Source: Anaerolineae bacterium (lineage in GTDB: Bacteria; Chloroflexota; Anaerolineae; Aggregatilineales; Phototrophicaceae). From it: a DNA stretch of 64,000 nt. The notes under the pieces were generated by a model that saw nothing but the letters and a program-made list of their open reading frames with translations, searched no databases and had not been told where the DNA came from. The stretch covers positions 124,001 through 188,000 of the forward strand of contig JAJEBK010000053.1 of the NCBI GenBank assembly GCA_022823945.1, given 5' to 3'. This document shows, piece after piece, positions 34,343 to 43,332 of the stretch. A program made the position numbers and the translations under genes. How positions within the stretch are numbered: the stretch's first letter is position 1; each line of letters begins with the position of its first letter.

Positions 34343-36765
34343 TGAACCCGCCCGATTGGCGAGACCGATTGTCTCGTTGGCTTTATGCGCCCGGGCTGGC
34401 TGCCTTTGCCTACCTGTTGCTGGCGCTGCATGTCACGGTGCCGGCACATGCGACGCTGTCGACCCGCTATATCGGCGCGGAGTCGGGCGATGTGTATGCA
34501 GTGGCACAGCAGATCTGGTGGGTGAAAAGCGCGCTGCAATCTGGCGATGATATCTTCTTTCATGCGCTTTTTGTCTATCCAGAAGGCGTCCCGGCACCGC
34601 AGTTGTGGGCGAATCCGCTGGCGTATTTTCCGGCTGCGCTCCTGGCGCTGGTCATGCCACTGGCAGCTGCCTGCAACCTTGTGGTGATATTAACATTGAC
34701 GGGCAACGGCTTGGCGATGTATCTGCTGGCGCAGCGGCATTTGCGGGCTTCGGGAAAGCTGCCGGCTTTCATCGCTGGCGCGGTCTACCTGGCATTCCCC
34801 GCGCTGCAAAGCCTGCTGATAGACGGCCAAATCGGCGCGCTTATGCAATGGCCGCTACCACTATTGTTGATGTGCCTCTTTCGATATACCGATCTGGGCG
34901 GCAAGCGCCGTTATATGCGGGCAGTGTTGTTATTCGCGCTGGCGGCGCTGGGCGGCGTCTCGCAGTTGGTGTATGCCATCCTGCCAATGTCGGTTCTGTT
35001 CATGCTGGCTCGCTGGCAGCGTCGCGATCAAGTTGGCGCTGTGCGTGCGCTGGCGGTCGTGTTGGGAGGCTGCGCATTGCTGCTGCTGTACCTGTCGCCG
35101 GTCCTGGGCGAGATACTCAGCCAGCCGCTGCCCGCCGATGCCGACATCGTCCGCCACAGCATTGATCTGCTGGACATCGTTTCGCCAGCGTCCAGGCATC
35201 CTGTCCGGCTCGATAGGCTAGATAATTTGTCAAGCGAAACCTGGTTTCCCGCTGAGCCCAGCGCGGCATACATCGGTATTCTGGGCGGCTTGCTGGCATT
35301 TTTGGGTATTGTGGGCAGGCGCGGCGCTCGCTGGTGGTTGCTGCTGGCGGTTGTAGCTTGGCTGCTGGCGCTAGGACCACTTTTGAAAGTGGCAGACCAG
35401 GCGTTGACCGTCGCCATCATCGATTATGAAATCGTCGTGCCACTGCCATTCGCCGCGCTTTTGGGGCTGCCGCTCTTTCAACTGGCTGGGCAGCCCGACC
35501 GCTTCTTGCTGTTGTTTGCTCTGGCAATTGCGCTGCTTGCCGGCTTCGGGGCAGATGTGTTGTGGTCGAGCAGACTCATGCAGCGCCGCCATCCCTGGCT
35601 GCGATTGGCAATTGCCGCCCTGGTTGTCTTGTTGCTGGTCGAGGATTACCGGCTGGCCGAAGAGATGCCCAGCTCGCCGTCCAATCCGCCGCAAGCTATC
35701 CACGACCTGGCAGCGCGACCGGATATCCGCGCGATTTACAACCTGCCCTACGATCGGGCATGGTCGCTCAAGCAGGCGCTGTATTTGCAAACGGCGCATG
35801 GCAAGCCGATCTTCACAGGGGGCGACCATTATGCTGCGGTCCCCAACGAGGCACAGATGGATTTGCTGTCCCGTTTCGAGCCAGCGCTGCTATGGGATGC
35901 CGGTGCCGATGTGGTCATCATCCACAAAGCGCCGGACCTGGGAGCAGTTGCGCTGGCACAGATGCTTCGGCGGGCGCGGCAGCAGCTGGGCGAGCCAATT
36001 CACGACGATGAAAGACGCAGCGTCTTCCAAACGCCTTTGTCACGCGTGACCCCGCCTCTGCTCTATGCCACGCAGACGGACGAGAACACACATACCACCT
36101 ATATGTATAAAGCGCAGCCGGGCTGGTTGGAATTCAACGCCACTTTGGAAGCGGTCAACAGACGCGTCAACCTGTCGCTGAATGGCACCCTGCTGGACTC
36201 ACTGGAGGTGAATGGCAAGATCCCGCTGTCGTTGCCCCTGCCTATCGCGCGGCGCGGTTATCACAACTTGCTCATTGAGCTGGATCCGCCTTGCCCATCG
36301 CGAATCGATGACACATTGCTGCTCTGCCACAGCGTCACAGTCGAGTTGGTGGATATTCGCGCTCTTTCGACCGGCACAATATATGACCCGATTCGTATCG
36401 AGGACGACATCATGCTGGCGGGCTATTACCTGCCAGACCAAGCCGATGACGAGTTGGCGGTGCGATTCTGGTGGCGGTTTGAAGCGCCGCGCTCTGCCAA
36501 CGATGTGCGCTTTGTCCACCTGCTGGACGAGACGGGCAGACTGGTGCCAGGGCGGCAGAACGATACTTCGCTGGGCGCTTTGGGCGCGGGTGACGAACTG
36601 ACGGAAACCGTGCGCTTCGATACGCGCTTCTTGCCGGCTGGCGAATATCGTGTGCTGACCGGCTGGTACAAGTTGCCCGATGCCATTCGTTACGATGTGC
36701 TGACCAATGTGCCTGGCGCGGAGAACGATACGATCCAGCTGGGCATCGTGCGGGTCGGGGTGTGA
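34342..36765 (+). CDS. Large polytopic GT-C-like membrane protein
   Basis: 807 residues. The first half has about 10-12 transmembrane helices (AFAYLLLALHVTV, AALLALVMPLAAACNLVVILTL, AVLLFALAALGGV and others). An extracytoplasmic loop after TM1 carries SGDVYAVAQQIWW with an acidic residue, as in GT-C glycosyltransferases that use lipid-linked sugars. The second half is soluble: a segment reminiscent of membrane sugar-transferase sensors (YNLPYDRAWSLKQALYLQT, GGDHYAAVPNE) and a beta-sandwich ending. Function as a glycosyltransferase is inference. It is translationally coupled to the upstream small membrane protein. Confidence 0.7.
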   Translation: MNPPDWRDRLSRWLYAPGLAAFAYLLLALHVTVPAHATLSTRYIGAESGDVYAVAQQIWWVKSALQSGDDIFFHALFVYPEGVPAPQLWANPLAYFPAALLALVMPLAAACNLVVILTLTGNGLAMYLLAQRHLRASGKLPAFIAGAVYLAFPALQSLLIDGQIGALMQWPLPLLLMCLFRYTDLGGKRRYMRAVLLFALAALGGVSQLVYAILPMSVLFMLARWQRRDQVGAVRALAVVLGGCALLLLYLSPVLGEILSQPLPADADIVRHSIDLLDIVSPASRHPVRLDRLDNLSSETWFPAEPSAAYIGILGGLLAFLGIVGRRGARWWLLLAVVAWLLALGPLLKVADQALTVAIIDYEIVVPLPFAALLGLPLFQLAGQPDRFLLLFALAIALLAGFGADVLWSSRLMQRRHPWLRLAIAALVVLLLVEDYRLAEEMPSSPSNPPQAIHDLAARPDIRAIYNLPYDRAWSLKQALYLQTAHGKPIFTGGDHYAAVPNEAQMDLLSRFEPALLWDAGADVVIIHKAPDLGAVALAQMLRRARQQLGEPIHDDERRSVFQTPLSRVTPPLLYATQTDENTHTTYMYKAQPGWLEFNATLEAVNRRVNLSLNGTLLDSLEVNGKIPLSLPLPIARRGYHNLLIELDPPCPSRIDDTLLLCHSVTVELVDIRALSTGTIYDPIRIEDDIMLAGYYLPDQADDELAVRFWWRFEAPRSANDVRFVHLLDETGRLVPGRQNDTSLGALGAGDELTETVRFDTRFLPAGEYRVLTGWYKLPDAIRYDVLTNVPGAENDTIQLGIVRVGV

Positions 36766-36810
36766 ATTGCGATAAATCGCGCGATTTCTTGACAGACTCC
36801 GCCTGTGCTT

Positions 36811-36849
36811 TGCCTCCCCCTGACCTGTCGGGGGGACCGAGGGGGGTAG
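36811..36849. repeat. Dispersed G/C-run repeat (most complete copy)
   Basis: TGCCTCCCCCTGACCTGTCG followed by GGGGGACCGAGGGGGGTAG. The first part forms a C-run/G-run hairpin. It lies between the convergent stops of the GT-C-like and CgeB-like genes. Part of the same unit recurs at 27444 and 60191, and the GGGACCG...GGGGGGTAG end at 22447 and 61488. Confidence 0.6.
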
Positions 36850-36884
36850 AAATAAGCGTCCGTTCGTCAGCCTGCTATTGCAGT

Positions 36885-38024
36885 TTAGATATTCCCTAAC
36901 AACTCCTCGACCCGTTCCAGCCTGTGCGCATAGGTGTGCGTTTTCAGTACATGCTTGCGCGCCGCCGCTGCCATTTGCCGCCGTTCATCATCATGCGCCA
37001 GGTAATGCGCGACCTTGTCTCGCAACTCACCCACATCGCGGAAGACATCCAGGTGCTCGCCGACTGTGAACCATTCGCGCACGCCAGGGCGATCATCCAC
37101 GATCTGGAATGCGCCCAGCGCCGCCGACTCAAAGAGACGCATGTTGCCACCATAGCGCATGAAGTCGCCGTGCACATTGATGCTGATTTTGACTGAAGAC
37201 AACACTTGCAGCATGGACCCGCCCAGCGCCCGCCCACAATAATGCGCCCGCAGCGATTTCGGCAGCTCGTGAATGCTCCAGATGCCCAGGTCAAAGTCGC
37301 GCAAGCCCTCCAGAGCCGCAACGCGCTCGCTGTACAGATGCTGTGGCAACAAAGTGCCTACAAAGCCGATGTCACACAGGTATTCGCGTGGCACATCGGT
37401 GACGGGCTGGGGCACATGCAGAGCCGGGTCGACCGCCACATAAGGCAGACAGGCCATGCGCCGCGCCCCCAGCTCTTGCCATTGCACACCATGATAATAG
37501 TCGTTGACCAGCACCAGATCATAAAGACGCGCTGCCGACCGCTCATTGTGATTGGAAAATACAATTGGCGAAACACCGCTGACATAAATCAGCTTGCAGC
37601 CCTGTTCGTCTTTGAGCCGCGCCAGAGTCTCCGGCGTGATTTCGCGGTTGTCGCCAGAAAGCCAGATGATATCGGGCTGAAAACGCGCCGCCTCTTGCAG
37701 CAGCAGCCAATTGCGCCGCCGAATATCGGGCTGCAGCGCCGGCGGGATGCGCTGGTTTAGCGCGCTGACGATTTTGCGGGGCGTCCAGCGATTGCTGAAC
37801 TTGTCGCGCCGCAAGTTGGCGATATTGCGTGAGCCGAAGCCGGGCAAGTTGCGCCAAAAAACCGCCAGCGTATAGCCAGCTTCTCGAAAAACCCGCTCCC
37901 AACAATGCTGTCCCATGCTGCGTGGGAAGAGAGGCGGGTTTGCAGCGTCTGGCGCAGCGGCGATGTCATGCAGAAGCTGCTGTGGATGATGCAGCGCGGC
38001 GATGAACAGTACGCGGCTAGCCAT
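36885..38024 (-). CDS. CgeB-like glycosyltransferase
   Basis: 379-aa GT-B protein. The N-terminal half holds PDIIWLSGDNREITPETLARLK and LIYVSGVSPIVFSNHNERSAARLYDLVLVNDYYHGVQWQELGA, the typical pattern of CgeB/DUF3880 proteins with a polar donor cleft. The C-terminal half has CDIGFVGTLLPQHLYSERVAALEGL, INVHGDFMRYGGNMRLFESAALGAFQIVDDRPGVREWF and the closing helices of GT1/GT4 enzymes, with Glu in RLFESAALG. Acceptor unknown. Convergent with the GT-C-like protein; upstream on the same strand is the E2 gene, about 40 bp away from its start. Confidence 0.8.
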   Translation of the reverse strand: MASRVLFIAALHHPQQLLHDIAAAPDAANPPLFPRSMGQHCWERVFREAGYTLAVFWRNLPGFGSRNIANLRRDKFSNRWTPRKIVSALNQRIPPALQPDIRRRNWLLLQEAARFQPDIIWLSGDNREITPETLARLKDEQGCKLIYVSGVSPIVFSNHNERSAARLYDLVLVNDYYHGVQWQELGARRMACLPYVAVDPALHVPQPVTDVPREYLCDIGFVGTLLPQHLYSERVAALEGLRDFDLGIWSIHELPKSLRAHYCGRALGGSMLQVLSSVKISINVHGDFMRYGGNMRLFESAALGAFQIVDDRPGVREWFTVGEHLDVFRDVGELRDKVAHYLAHDDERRQMAAAARKHVLKTHTYAHRLERVEELLGNI

Positions 38025-38063
38025 GTCCGCAGCGAAGATAGACGCGACCGGCGCTCTGGACGA

Positions 38064-39287
38064 TCACACCCCACTCAAATCCAGCAACTGCAGCGGATCT
38101 TCGATTAAACCGCGCAGGTGATTCAGGAATGCCGCGCCTTCTGCCCCGTTGCTGACGCGATGATCGACGCTCAACGTCATGTGCATGCGCGTGCCCACGC
38201 CAAGCGTGTCGTCGTCCAGCACGACGGGCACTCGTTGCGCCGATGACACCGCCAATATGCCCGATTCTGGCGCGGCAATGATGGCCGAAAAGTCCTTGAT
38301 GTTATAGGGACCCATGTTGCTGATGGTGAAGGTCGCGCCGCGAATGTCGTCTGGCTTGATCTTGCCGGCGCGCGCTCTTTCATACATGGCTTTGTTGGCG
38401 ACCGCCAGTTCGCTGAGGCTGCGCTTGTCGGCATCGTGACAGACCACATTGACCAAGCCGTTTTCTGGCAGCGAAACCGCCACGCCGATATTGACGCGCA
38501 GATGCCGCACGAAACGGTCGCCATAATAATGCGTGTTGAGGTTGGGGAATTCGAGCAAAGTCAGCGCCAAAGCCTTGATGAGCATGTCGTTGACACTGAC
38601 TTTGATGCCACGCGCAACCAGCGCAGCATTGATGGACTTGCGCAAAGCCAGCAGCGGCTCGACATCGGCTTCGACCGTCACATAAAAATGCGGCGTGTTG
38701 CTCTTGCTTTTCACAGTGCCATCGGCAATGGCGCGGCGCATGCGGCTGAGCGGGATGACCTCAATATCGGCATCGGGCAGCTTGCCCCAGGTGGCCTGGC
38801 CAGCGGCGGGTGGCGGGGCGGCGGGGAGATCTGGCAGGCGGGGTGGCGCGCTCCAATTTTCCAGGTCGGCTTTGACGATGCGCCCGCCGGGTCCGCTGCC
38901 ACTCACGCGGCTCAGGTCGATGCCTTTATCCGCAGCGATGCGCTTGGCCAGGGGCGATGCTTTGATGCGCCCATCGGCGGTCATGGCGCTGCCATTGCTG
39001 GCTGTCGGCGCTGGAGCGGATTCTGGCGGCGCTGCGGCGGGTTGTTCGGCTGGCGCGGTTTCTTCTCCGGGCGCGCCAATCACGGCGATGACAGCGCCTT
39101 CGCCAAGTTCGTCGCCCGGCTCGGCGCGCAATTCCAGCAATTGGCCCGCGCTGCCGGCTTCGACTTCGACTGTGGCTTTGTCGGCTTCAAATTCTGCGAT
39201 GATGTCGTCTGCGTTGACCTGGTCGCCGATATCTTTCAGCCAGTTGATCAGCAGTCCATCCATCGTCATTTTTGTTTCGTGCGCCAT
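38064..39287 (-). CDS. Dihydrolipoamide acyltransferase (E2) of a 2-oxoacid dehydrogenase
   Basis: 407-aa E2 chain: lipoyl domain at 1-75 with the lipoylated Lys at about 37 (EADKATVEVEAGS), an Ala/Pro linker, the E1/E3-binding domain (KASPLAKRIAADKGIDLSRVSGSGPGGRIVKADL), and the catalytic domain (SNTPHFYVTVEADVEPLLALRK). The active-site motif reads DHRVSNG, where most E2 chains have DHRVxDG: the catalytic His is kept but the Asp is Asn (codon AAC). Plastid-type E2s also lack this Asp, so activity is plausible. Its ATG is adjacent to the stop of E1 beta. Confidence 0.92.
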   Translation of the reverse strand: MAHETKMTMDGLLINWLKDIGDQVNADDIIAEFEADKATVEVEAGSAGQLLELRAEPGDELGEGAVIAVIGAPGEETAPAEQPAAAPPESAPAPTASNGSAMTADGRIKASPLAKRIAADKGIDLSRVSGSGPGGRIVKADLENWSAPPRLPDLPAAPPPAAGQATWGKLPDADIEVIPLSRMRRAIADGTVKSKSNTPHFYVTVEADVEPLLALRKSINAALVARGIKVSVNDMLIKALALTLLEFPNLNTHYYGDRFVRHLRVNIGVAVSLPENGLVNVVCHDADKRSLSELAVANKAMYERARAGKIKPDDIRGATFTISNMGPYNIKDFSAIIAAPESGILAVSSAQRVPVVLDDDTLGVGTRMHMTLSVDHRVSNGAEGAAFLNHLRGLIEDPLQLLDLSGV

Positions 39288-40277
39288 CTAGACAATCTCC
39301 TTGACCGCGTCGACCACCTTTTGCGCGTTGGGCAGCGCCAGCAATTCAATCTCTTTGGAATAGGGCAGGGGCACATCTTCAGCCGCCACGCGCTTGATCG
39401 GCGCATCCATATAATCAAACATATTCTCTTGCAGCAGCGCCGCGATCTCGCTGCCAAAGCTGTACATGGGCAGCGACTCTTCCACGATGACGCAGCGATT
39501 GGTCTTTTTGAAGCTGTCGTATACCAGCCCCATGTCTAATGGGCGCAGCCAACGCAGATCGACCACTTCGGCTTCCACGCCATCCCTCGCCAGGGCACGC
39601 GCCGCCTGCAGCGCCCAATCGACGCCACGCGAATAAGCCACCAAAGTCACATCCGCTCCTTCGCGTTTGATATCGCCCTTGCCGATCGGCACCAGCAAGT
39701 CGTCCTGGTCGTTTTCATCGGGCAGCGGACCCGGTTTGGGATAAAGCGCGATGCTTTCGCTGAAGAGCACCGGGTTGTCATCGCGGATGGCTGTCTTCAG
39801 CATGCCATAGGCGTCTCTGGCGTTGGACGGGCAGCCGACATAGAGGCCCGGGAAGTGGGCGAAGATTGGTTCGGGCGCGTGTGAATGCGAGGCGGTGGCT
39901 TGGTTTCCCCAGCCGCTGGCTGCGCGGTATACAAGCGGCACCTTGAACATGCCGTCAAAAAAATAGCGCACCTTGGCGGCGTGATTGACGATGGCATCCA
40001 GCGCCAGAAAAGCGAAATTGATAGTCATGAACTCGGCAACCGGGCGCAGACCAGCCATCGCCGCGCCCACCGCGACGCCACCGATAGCCATCTCGCTGAT
40101 GGGCGTATCCCGAACGCGCCGCTCACCAAATTCTTCCAAAAAACCGCGCGTGACCCGGTGCGTGCCTTGCCAGTGAGCGACTTCTTCGCCCATCACAAAG
40201 ACCGATTCGTCACGCAGCATTTCTTCGCGCAGCGCCCTGCGGATCGCTTCCCGCATAGCGACATTTCTAACTGCCAT
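39288..40277 (-). CDS. pdhB: 2-oxoacid dehydrogenase E1 component, beta subunit
   Basis: 329 aa. The transketolase-like N-terminal domain has FVMGEEVAHWQGTHRVTRGFLEEFG, DTPISEMAIGGVAVGAAMAGLRPV and NQATASHSHAPEPIFAHFPGL. The C-terminal domain has DLRWLRPLDM and VIVEESLPMYSFGSEIAALL. The wording is that of pyruvate dehydrogenase or acetoin dehydrogenase beta chains, and these two cannot be separated without a tree. It lies between E1 alpha (19 bp upstream) and E2 (adjacent), a classic operon order. Confidence 0.92.
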   Translation of the reverse strand: MAVRNVAMREAIRRALREEMLRDESVFVMGEEVAHWQGTHRVTRGFLEEFGERRVRDTPISEMAIGGVAVGAAMAGLRPVAEFMTINFAFLALDAIVNHAAKVRYFFDGMFKVPLVYRAASGWGNQATASHSHAPEPIFAHFPGLYVGCPSNARDAYGMLKTAIRDDNPVLFSESIALYPKPGPLPDENDQDDLLVPIGKGDIKREGADVTLVAYSRGVDWALQAARALARDGVEAEVVDLRWLRPLDMGLVYDSFKKTNRCVIVEESLPMYSFGSEIAALLQENMFDYMDAPIKRVAAEDVPLPYSKEIELLALPNAQKVVDAVKEIV

Positions 40278-40296
40278 ATCGCGTCCTCATTCTCGC

Positions 40297-41328
40297 TCAG
40301 TCGATGCCCGCGCCGATGCTGGCGGCTGTTTTGTAGACCCGCGGCGAGCGGACATAGGTATTGCCCAGCAGCTCGTCGCGGCTCCGCGGCAAATCACTGG
40401 CTTCGGCAAATTCCACCGCCTGCGCCACGATCTGCCTGGCTGCTTCGTCATGTGCTGTCAGCGCAGCGCCGACATCGCCATGTGCCCCAAGGATGTGATC
40501 GCGCAGAATCTTGATTGGTTCGCGCTCGTCCATCCATTGGCGCAGCTCGGCGGACATGTCATCGCGGGAATCGTACTGCTTGTCCGAAACGCCGTGCCCG
40601 CGATAGCGATAAGTCACATGCTCAATGACGGCGGGTCCGTTGTCACGCGCATAGGCGACCGCCTGGCTCGCCACTTTGTACACAGCCAAGGCGTCTTGCG
40701 CATCCACGCGCCCAAAGCTCTTGATGCCATAGGCTTCGGCTTTGCGGTGCAGCTCTGTCTGTCCACTGGCGCGCGCGACTTCTGTGCCCATGCCATAGCC
40801 ATTGTTTTCGATGATCCAGATGACGGGCAAGTCCCAAATGGCGCTCATATTCAGCGATTCGTGAAAATAGCCGTTATTGGTTGCGCCATCGCCGACATAG
40901 GTCATCGTTACAGCGTCTTTGCCACGATAACGGGCTTCCAGGGCGATGCCGGCCGCCAGGGGCAGGTGTCCGCCCACAATCGCATAGCCGCCCCAAAAGT
41001 TGTGTGCCGCCGAAGCCAGGTGCATGGAGCCGCCCTTGCCGCCGCTGCTGCCAGTTTTCTTGCCCATCATCTCGGCCATGACCGCATTGGCGTCCATGCC
41101 CAAAATCAGCGCGATGCCATGATCGCGATAGGCGGTGATGACATGATCGCTCTTGCGCAGCGCCGCCATGCTGCCCACGCCGCTGGCTTCGTGCCCGCTG
41201 TACAAGTGCAGATACACGCCGGTGATGCGCTTCTGCAGATAAAGCTGGTGGCAGGTTTCTTCAAACTCGCGTATCAGCACCATTTGCCGATACCAATCGA
41301 GCAGCATGTCCTTGGTAGGCGAGGGCAT
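40297..41328 (-). CDS. pdhA: 2-oxoacid dehydrogenase E1 component, alpha subunit
   Basis: 343-aa thiamine diphosphate-binding subunit that decarboxylates pyruvate or a close analogue. It has RITGVYLHLYSGHEASGVG, the phosphorylation-loop equivalent GGKGGSMHLASAAHNFWGGYAIVGGHLPLAAG, and the ThDP motif GDG-x-NN (GDGATNNGYFHESLNMSAIW...ENNGYGMGTE). ATG 41326-41328 has GAAGGAA 6 nt upstream. An extended -10, TGGTATACT (inverse of 41373-41381), is a likely promoter. No E3 (lipoamide dehydrogenase) gene follows in this window. Confidence 0.93.
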   Translation of the reverse strand: MPSPTKDMLLDWYRQMVLIREFEETCHQLYLQKRITGVYLHLYSGHEASGVGSMAALRKSDHVITAYRDHGIALILGMDANAVMAEMMGKKTGSSGGKGGSMHLASAAHNFWGGYAIVGGHLPLAAGIALEARYRGKDAVTMTYVGDGATNNGYFHESLNMSAIWDLPVIWIIENNGYGMGTEVARASGQTELHRKAEAYGIKSFGRVDAQDALAVYKVASQAVAYARDNGPAVIEHVTYRYRGHGVSDKQYDSRDDMSAELRQWMDEREPIKILRDHILGAHGDVGAALTAHDEAARQIVAQAVEFAEASDLPRSRDELLGNTYVRSPRVYKTAASIGAGID

Positions 41329-41682
41329 GGATGTTCCTTCGCGCGTTGCTGTGTCGGTCAAGATATCGCGGAAGTATACCACAAGTCGCGTTCGGATTTA
41401 CAGGGCATGTGCGGAGGCGTCGTTGATCACCTTGACAAGGCGGGCGGCAAACGCAGCAGCCTGACCAAGCTATTAGTTTCAAATTAGCAATTTCTACTTT
41501 GAACATTGTGTTGAGGCGGTGCGTCATGAGGAAAATCAGATGGGGCAACTCTGTCATTGCGAGCTTCCCTCTTAGGGCACATAGCTGACGAGACTGCATG
41601 ATGCCGAATGTCGAAACTGCATCAAGGATCTACTGTGTCATCGCAATCGAAAAACCAGAATGCGAAGCGAGAAATCGGATGC
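41329..41682. other. Non-coding gap at the edge of an accessory insert
   Basis: About 350 bp between pdhA and the DGQHR gene. It holds the pdhA promoter and then sequence of changing composition (GC-rich to about 41460, AT-richer after). No gene-like frame with an RBS was found. It may be the left junction of an acquired segment that carries the DGQHR gene. Confidence 0.4.
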
Positions 41683-41711
41683 TTGACAGAGATTGGAGTA
41701 CGCGTTATACT
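41683..41711 (+). promoter_or_regulatory. Consensus sigma70 promoter of the DGQHR gene
   Basis: TTGACA (41683-41688), a 17-nt spacer and TATACT (41706-41711) make one of the best promoter matches in the window. Transcription should start near 41718. The start region contains CTATGACAGATAG, a short dyad (CTAT/ATAG), and TGACAGA occurs both in the -35 region and there, which could be an operator. Confidence 0.8.
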
Positions 41712-41746
41712 TCGCTCTATGACAGATAGCCTAAGGAGTAATTGCA

Positions 41747-42880
41747 ATGTCATACGAAGTCATGCTGTTGAAAGGTCAGCCGATTCAGCACTCGATCAGG
41801 GGAGCGCGAGACACATTTGTTGGCACTCTAAAGTTCGGTGAATTGGTCGACCGATACCAGATTCCTCATCGTGTTCATTCTGCGGACGAGGGATACCAGC
41901 GCAAGGCAAGTGCCACTCGTATCAACAAGCTGGTTCGCGACTTGCACGGTCGTCGTGTGGATCTGCCTACAGCAATTCTGCTGAGTATCCGCGATGCGGA
42001 CCTTTACCCGCGACTGGATTCCTCGGGTCGCTACATCCTGACCTTGCCAGCGAACGGAAAGAGACTGTTCTATGTCGTAGATGGTCAACACCGACTGGAA
42101 GCGCTGAAAAAAGTGTTGGACGAAGATCCTGAAGGGGACTGGCGCGATTTCAAGATTCCGGCGGTCATCATCTTCGGCGCGGACGATGGAGTCGAGATGG
42201 ATCAATTCCATATCGTCAACTCGAATCAGAAAGGTATCTCAAGTGACCTCACACTTGATCTGATGAAGACGCGTGCCATGAGAGATGACGCGTACAGAAA
42301 ATATCTCGACGGAATAGGAGAAGGATGGAAAGTGATTTCGCAAGACCTGACTGAACGGGTTGCCAAGAAGTTGCTTTGGAAAGGAAAAATCCGGTTCCCA
42401 GGCGAACCAAAGGGCACGACGATCATCAACTCCAATTCGTTCGTGACTTCACTCAAACGAGCGCTCGACCAAGTCAACTTCTCGACCTACTTGCCTGAAC
42501 AGCGAGCCAGCATCATCGACGCCTACTGGCGTGGGGTTCGTGATGCGTTGCCTGAGTGCTTCGACCATCCAAACGATTTCAATATCCAAAAGACGGTTGG
42601 TGTGTATGTGCTTCACCATCTGCTCCCTGACGTGCTGGAATACGCCAGCAAGTTCGGTAACCCTGTCGAAGAGTCGGATACATACCGCCGTATCTTGGGC
42701 GATACACTGGTTGATTTGACCGGTGATAACCAGATGAATGAAGCAGCGACGGGTGCTGGCTTCTGGAGAGTCGGCGCAGAGGGCGCGTCTGGTACTTACA
42801 GCAGTGGAGCGGGTCAGCGCGTGTTGAGGGAGATGATAAGGCGGGAACTGATCGCGAATCTTGAAGATCAACTTGCCTAA
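41747..42880 (+). CDS. Orphan DGQHR-domain protein (DndB/DpdB-like)
   Basis: 377 aa with the hallmark VVDGQHRLEAL at about 110-120, an upstream GYQRKASATRINKLV segment and downstream FHIVNSNQKGISSDLTLDLM, which place it in the ParB/sulfiredoxin-like DGQHR family. Relatives include DndB, which controls DNA phosphorothioation, and DpdB of 7-deazaguanine DNA modification. No dnd or dpd partner genes are present, so it is an orphan, perhaps a stand-alone defence or regulatory protein. RBS AAGGAG lies 9 nt upstream. Codon use is less GC-biased than in the neighbours, indicating acquisition. Confidence 0.85.
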   Translation: MSYEVMLLKGQPIQHSIRGARDTFVGTLKFGELVDRYQIPHRVHSADEGYQRKASATRINKLVRDLHGRRVDLPTAILLSIRDADLYPRLDSSGRYILTLPANGKRLFYVVDGQHRLEALKKVLDEDPEGDWRDFKIPAVIIFGADDGVEMDQFHIVNSNQKGISSDLTLDLMKTRAMRDDAYRKYLDGIGEGWKVISQDLTERVAKKLLWKGKIRFPGEPKGTTIINSNSFVTSLKRALDQVNFSTYLPEQRASIIDAYWRGVRDALPECFDHPNDFNIQKTVGVYVLHHLLPDVLEYASKFGNPVEESDTYRRILGDTLVDLTGDNQMNEAATGAGFWRVGAEGASGTYSSGAGQRVLREMIRRELIANLEDQLA

Positions 42881-42974
42881 AGAATTCAGGCACGTGAAAT
42901 CGGGGTCTGGTCCAAGTGCCAGGCCCAAATTATCTGAGAAGCAGAGGCTATTTCATAGAAGTAGAATACGAACG

Positions 42975-43258
42975 GGAAATATATCGTTGAGTTGACATGT
43001 CCTATATCCTGGGTGACCTACATATTCTGCTGTTACCTTCGCAATTCCGCGAAATCACACGTTATCACGTTATATGGAAAGGAGGTATATGATAGATCAC
43101 CTAGATTCCTTTATCGCCAACCTAGAGTTGGTAATAGCTGTTGCGGTATTGCTTCGCGCACTATTGCAACTGATCACAACGTAGAGTTAGCCTGAATAAA
43201 GTATTGTCGGGTGGGCACCATAGGATATAGGACTTGTCTACTCAACGATATAATTTCC
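42975..43258. mobile_element. MITE-like 284-bp element with about 36-bp inverted termini
   Basis: Left end 42975-43010 begins GGAAATATATCGTTGAG and right end 43222-43258, read inverted, begins GGAAATTATATCGTTGAG. The arms continue through GACA(T/A)GTCCTATATCC with two mismatches and one indel in total. The interior is AT-rich and carries a 31-codon ORF with a strong RBS. No target duplication is obvious. It differs in sequence from elements A and B. Confidence 0.65.
43089..43184 (+). CDS. 31-residue hydrophobic peptide inside the inverted-repeat element
   Basis: ATG 43089-43091 is preceded by GGAAAGGAGGTATAT, a near-perfect Shine-Dalgarno. The peptide starts MIDHLDSFIANLELVIAVAV and ends LLRALLQLITT before TAG. 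Residues about 8-29 form one membrane-spanning helix. Small single-helix peptides of this kind include type I toxins and holin-like peptides. No antisense RNA or partner could be shown here, so function is open. Confidence 0.45.
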   Translation: MIDHLDSFIANLELVIAVAVLLRALLQLITT

Positions 43259-43260
43259 AA

Positions 43261-43290
43261 ACTAAACCCTGCTGTCTGGTGGGGTTTAGT
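43261..43290. terminator. Hairpin ACTAAACCC / GGGTTTAGT
   Basis: Perfect 9-bp arms (43261-43269, 43282-43290) with a 12-nt loop lie immediately beside the inverted-repeat element and 43 bp beyond the stop of the membrane protein on the minus strand. No T-run follows on either strand, so it may be a factor-independent pause, an mRNA 3' end, or a remnant of an insertion site. Confidence 0.35.
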
Positions 43291-43332
43291 ACTTGTTAGG
43301 AAAGTACTGGAGAATCAACGAGGCTCCCCGCG

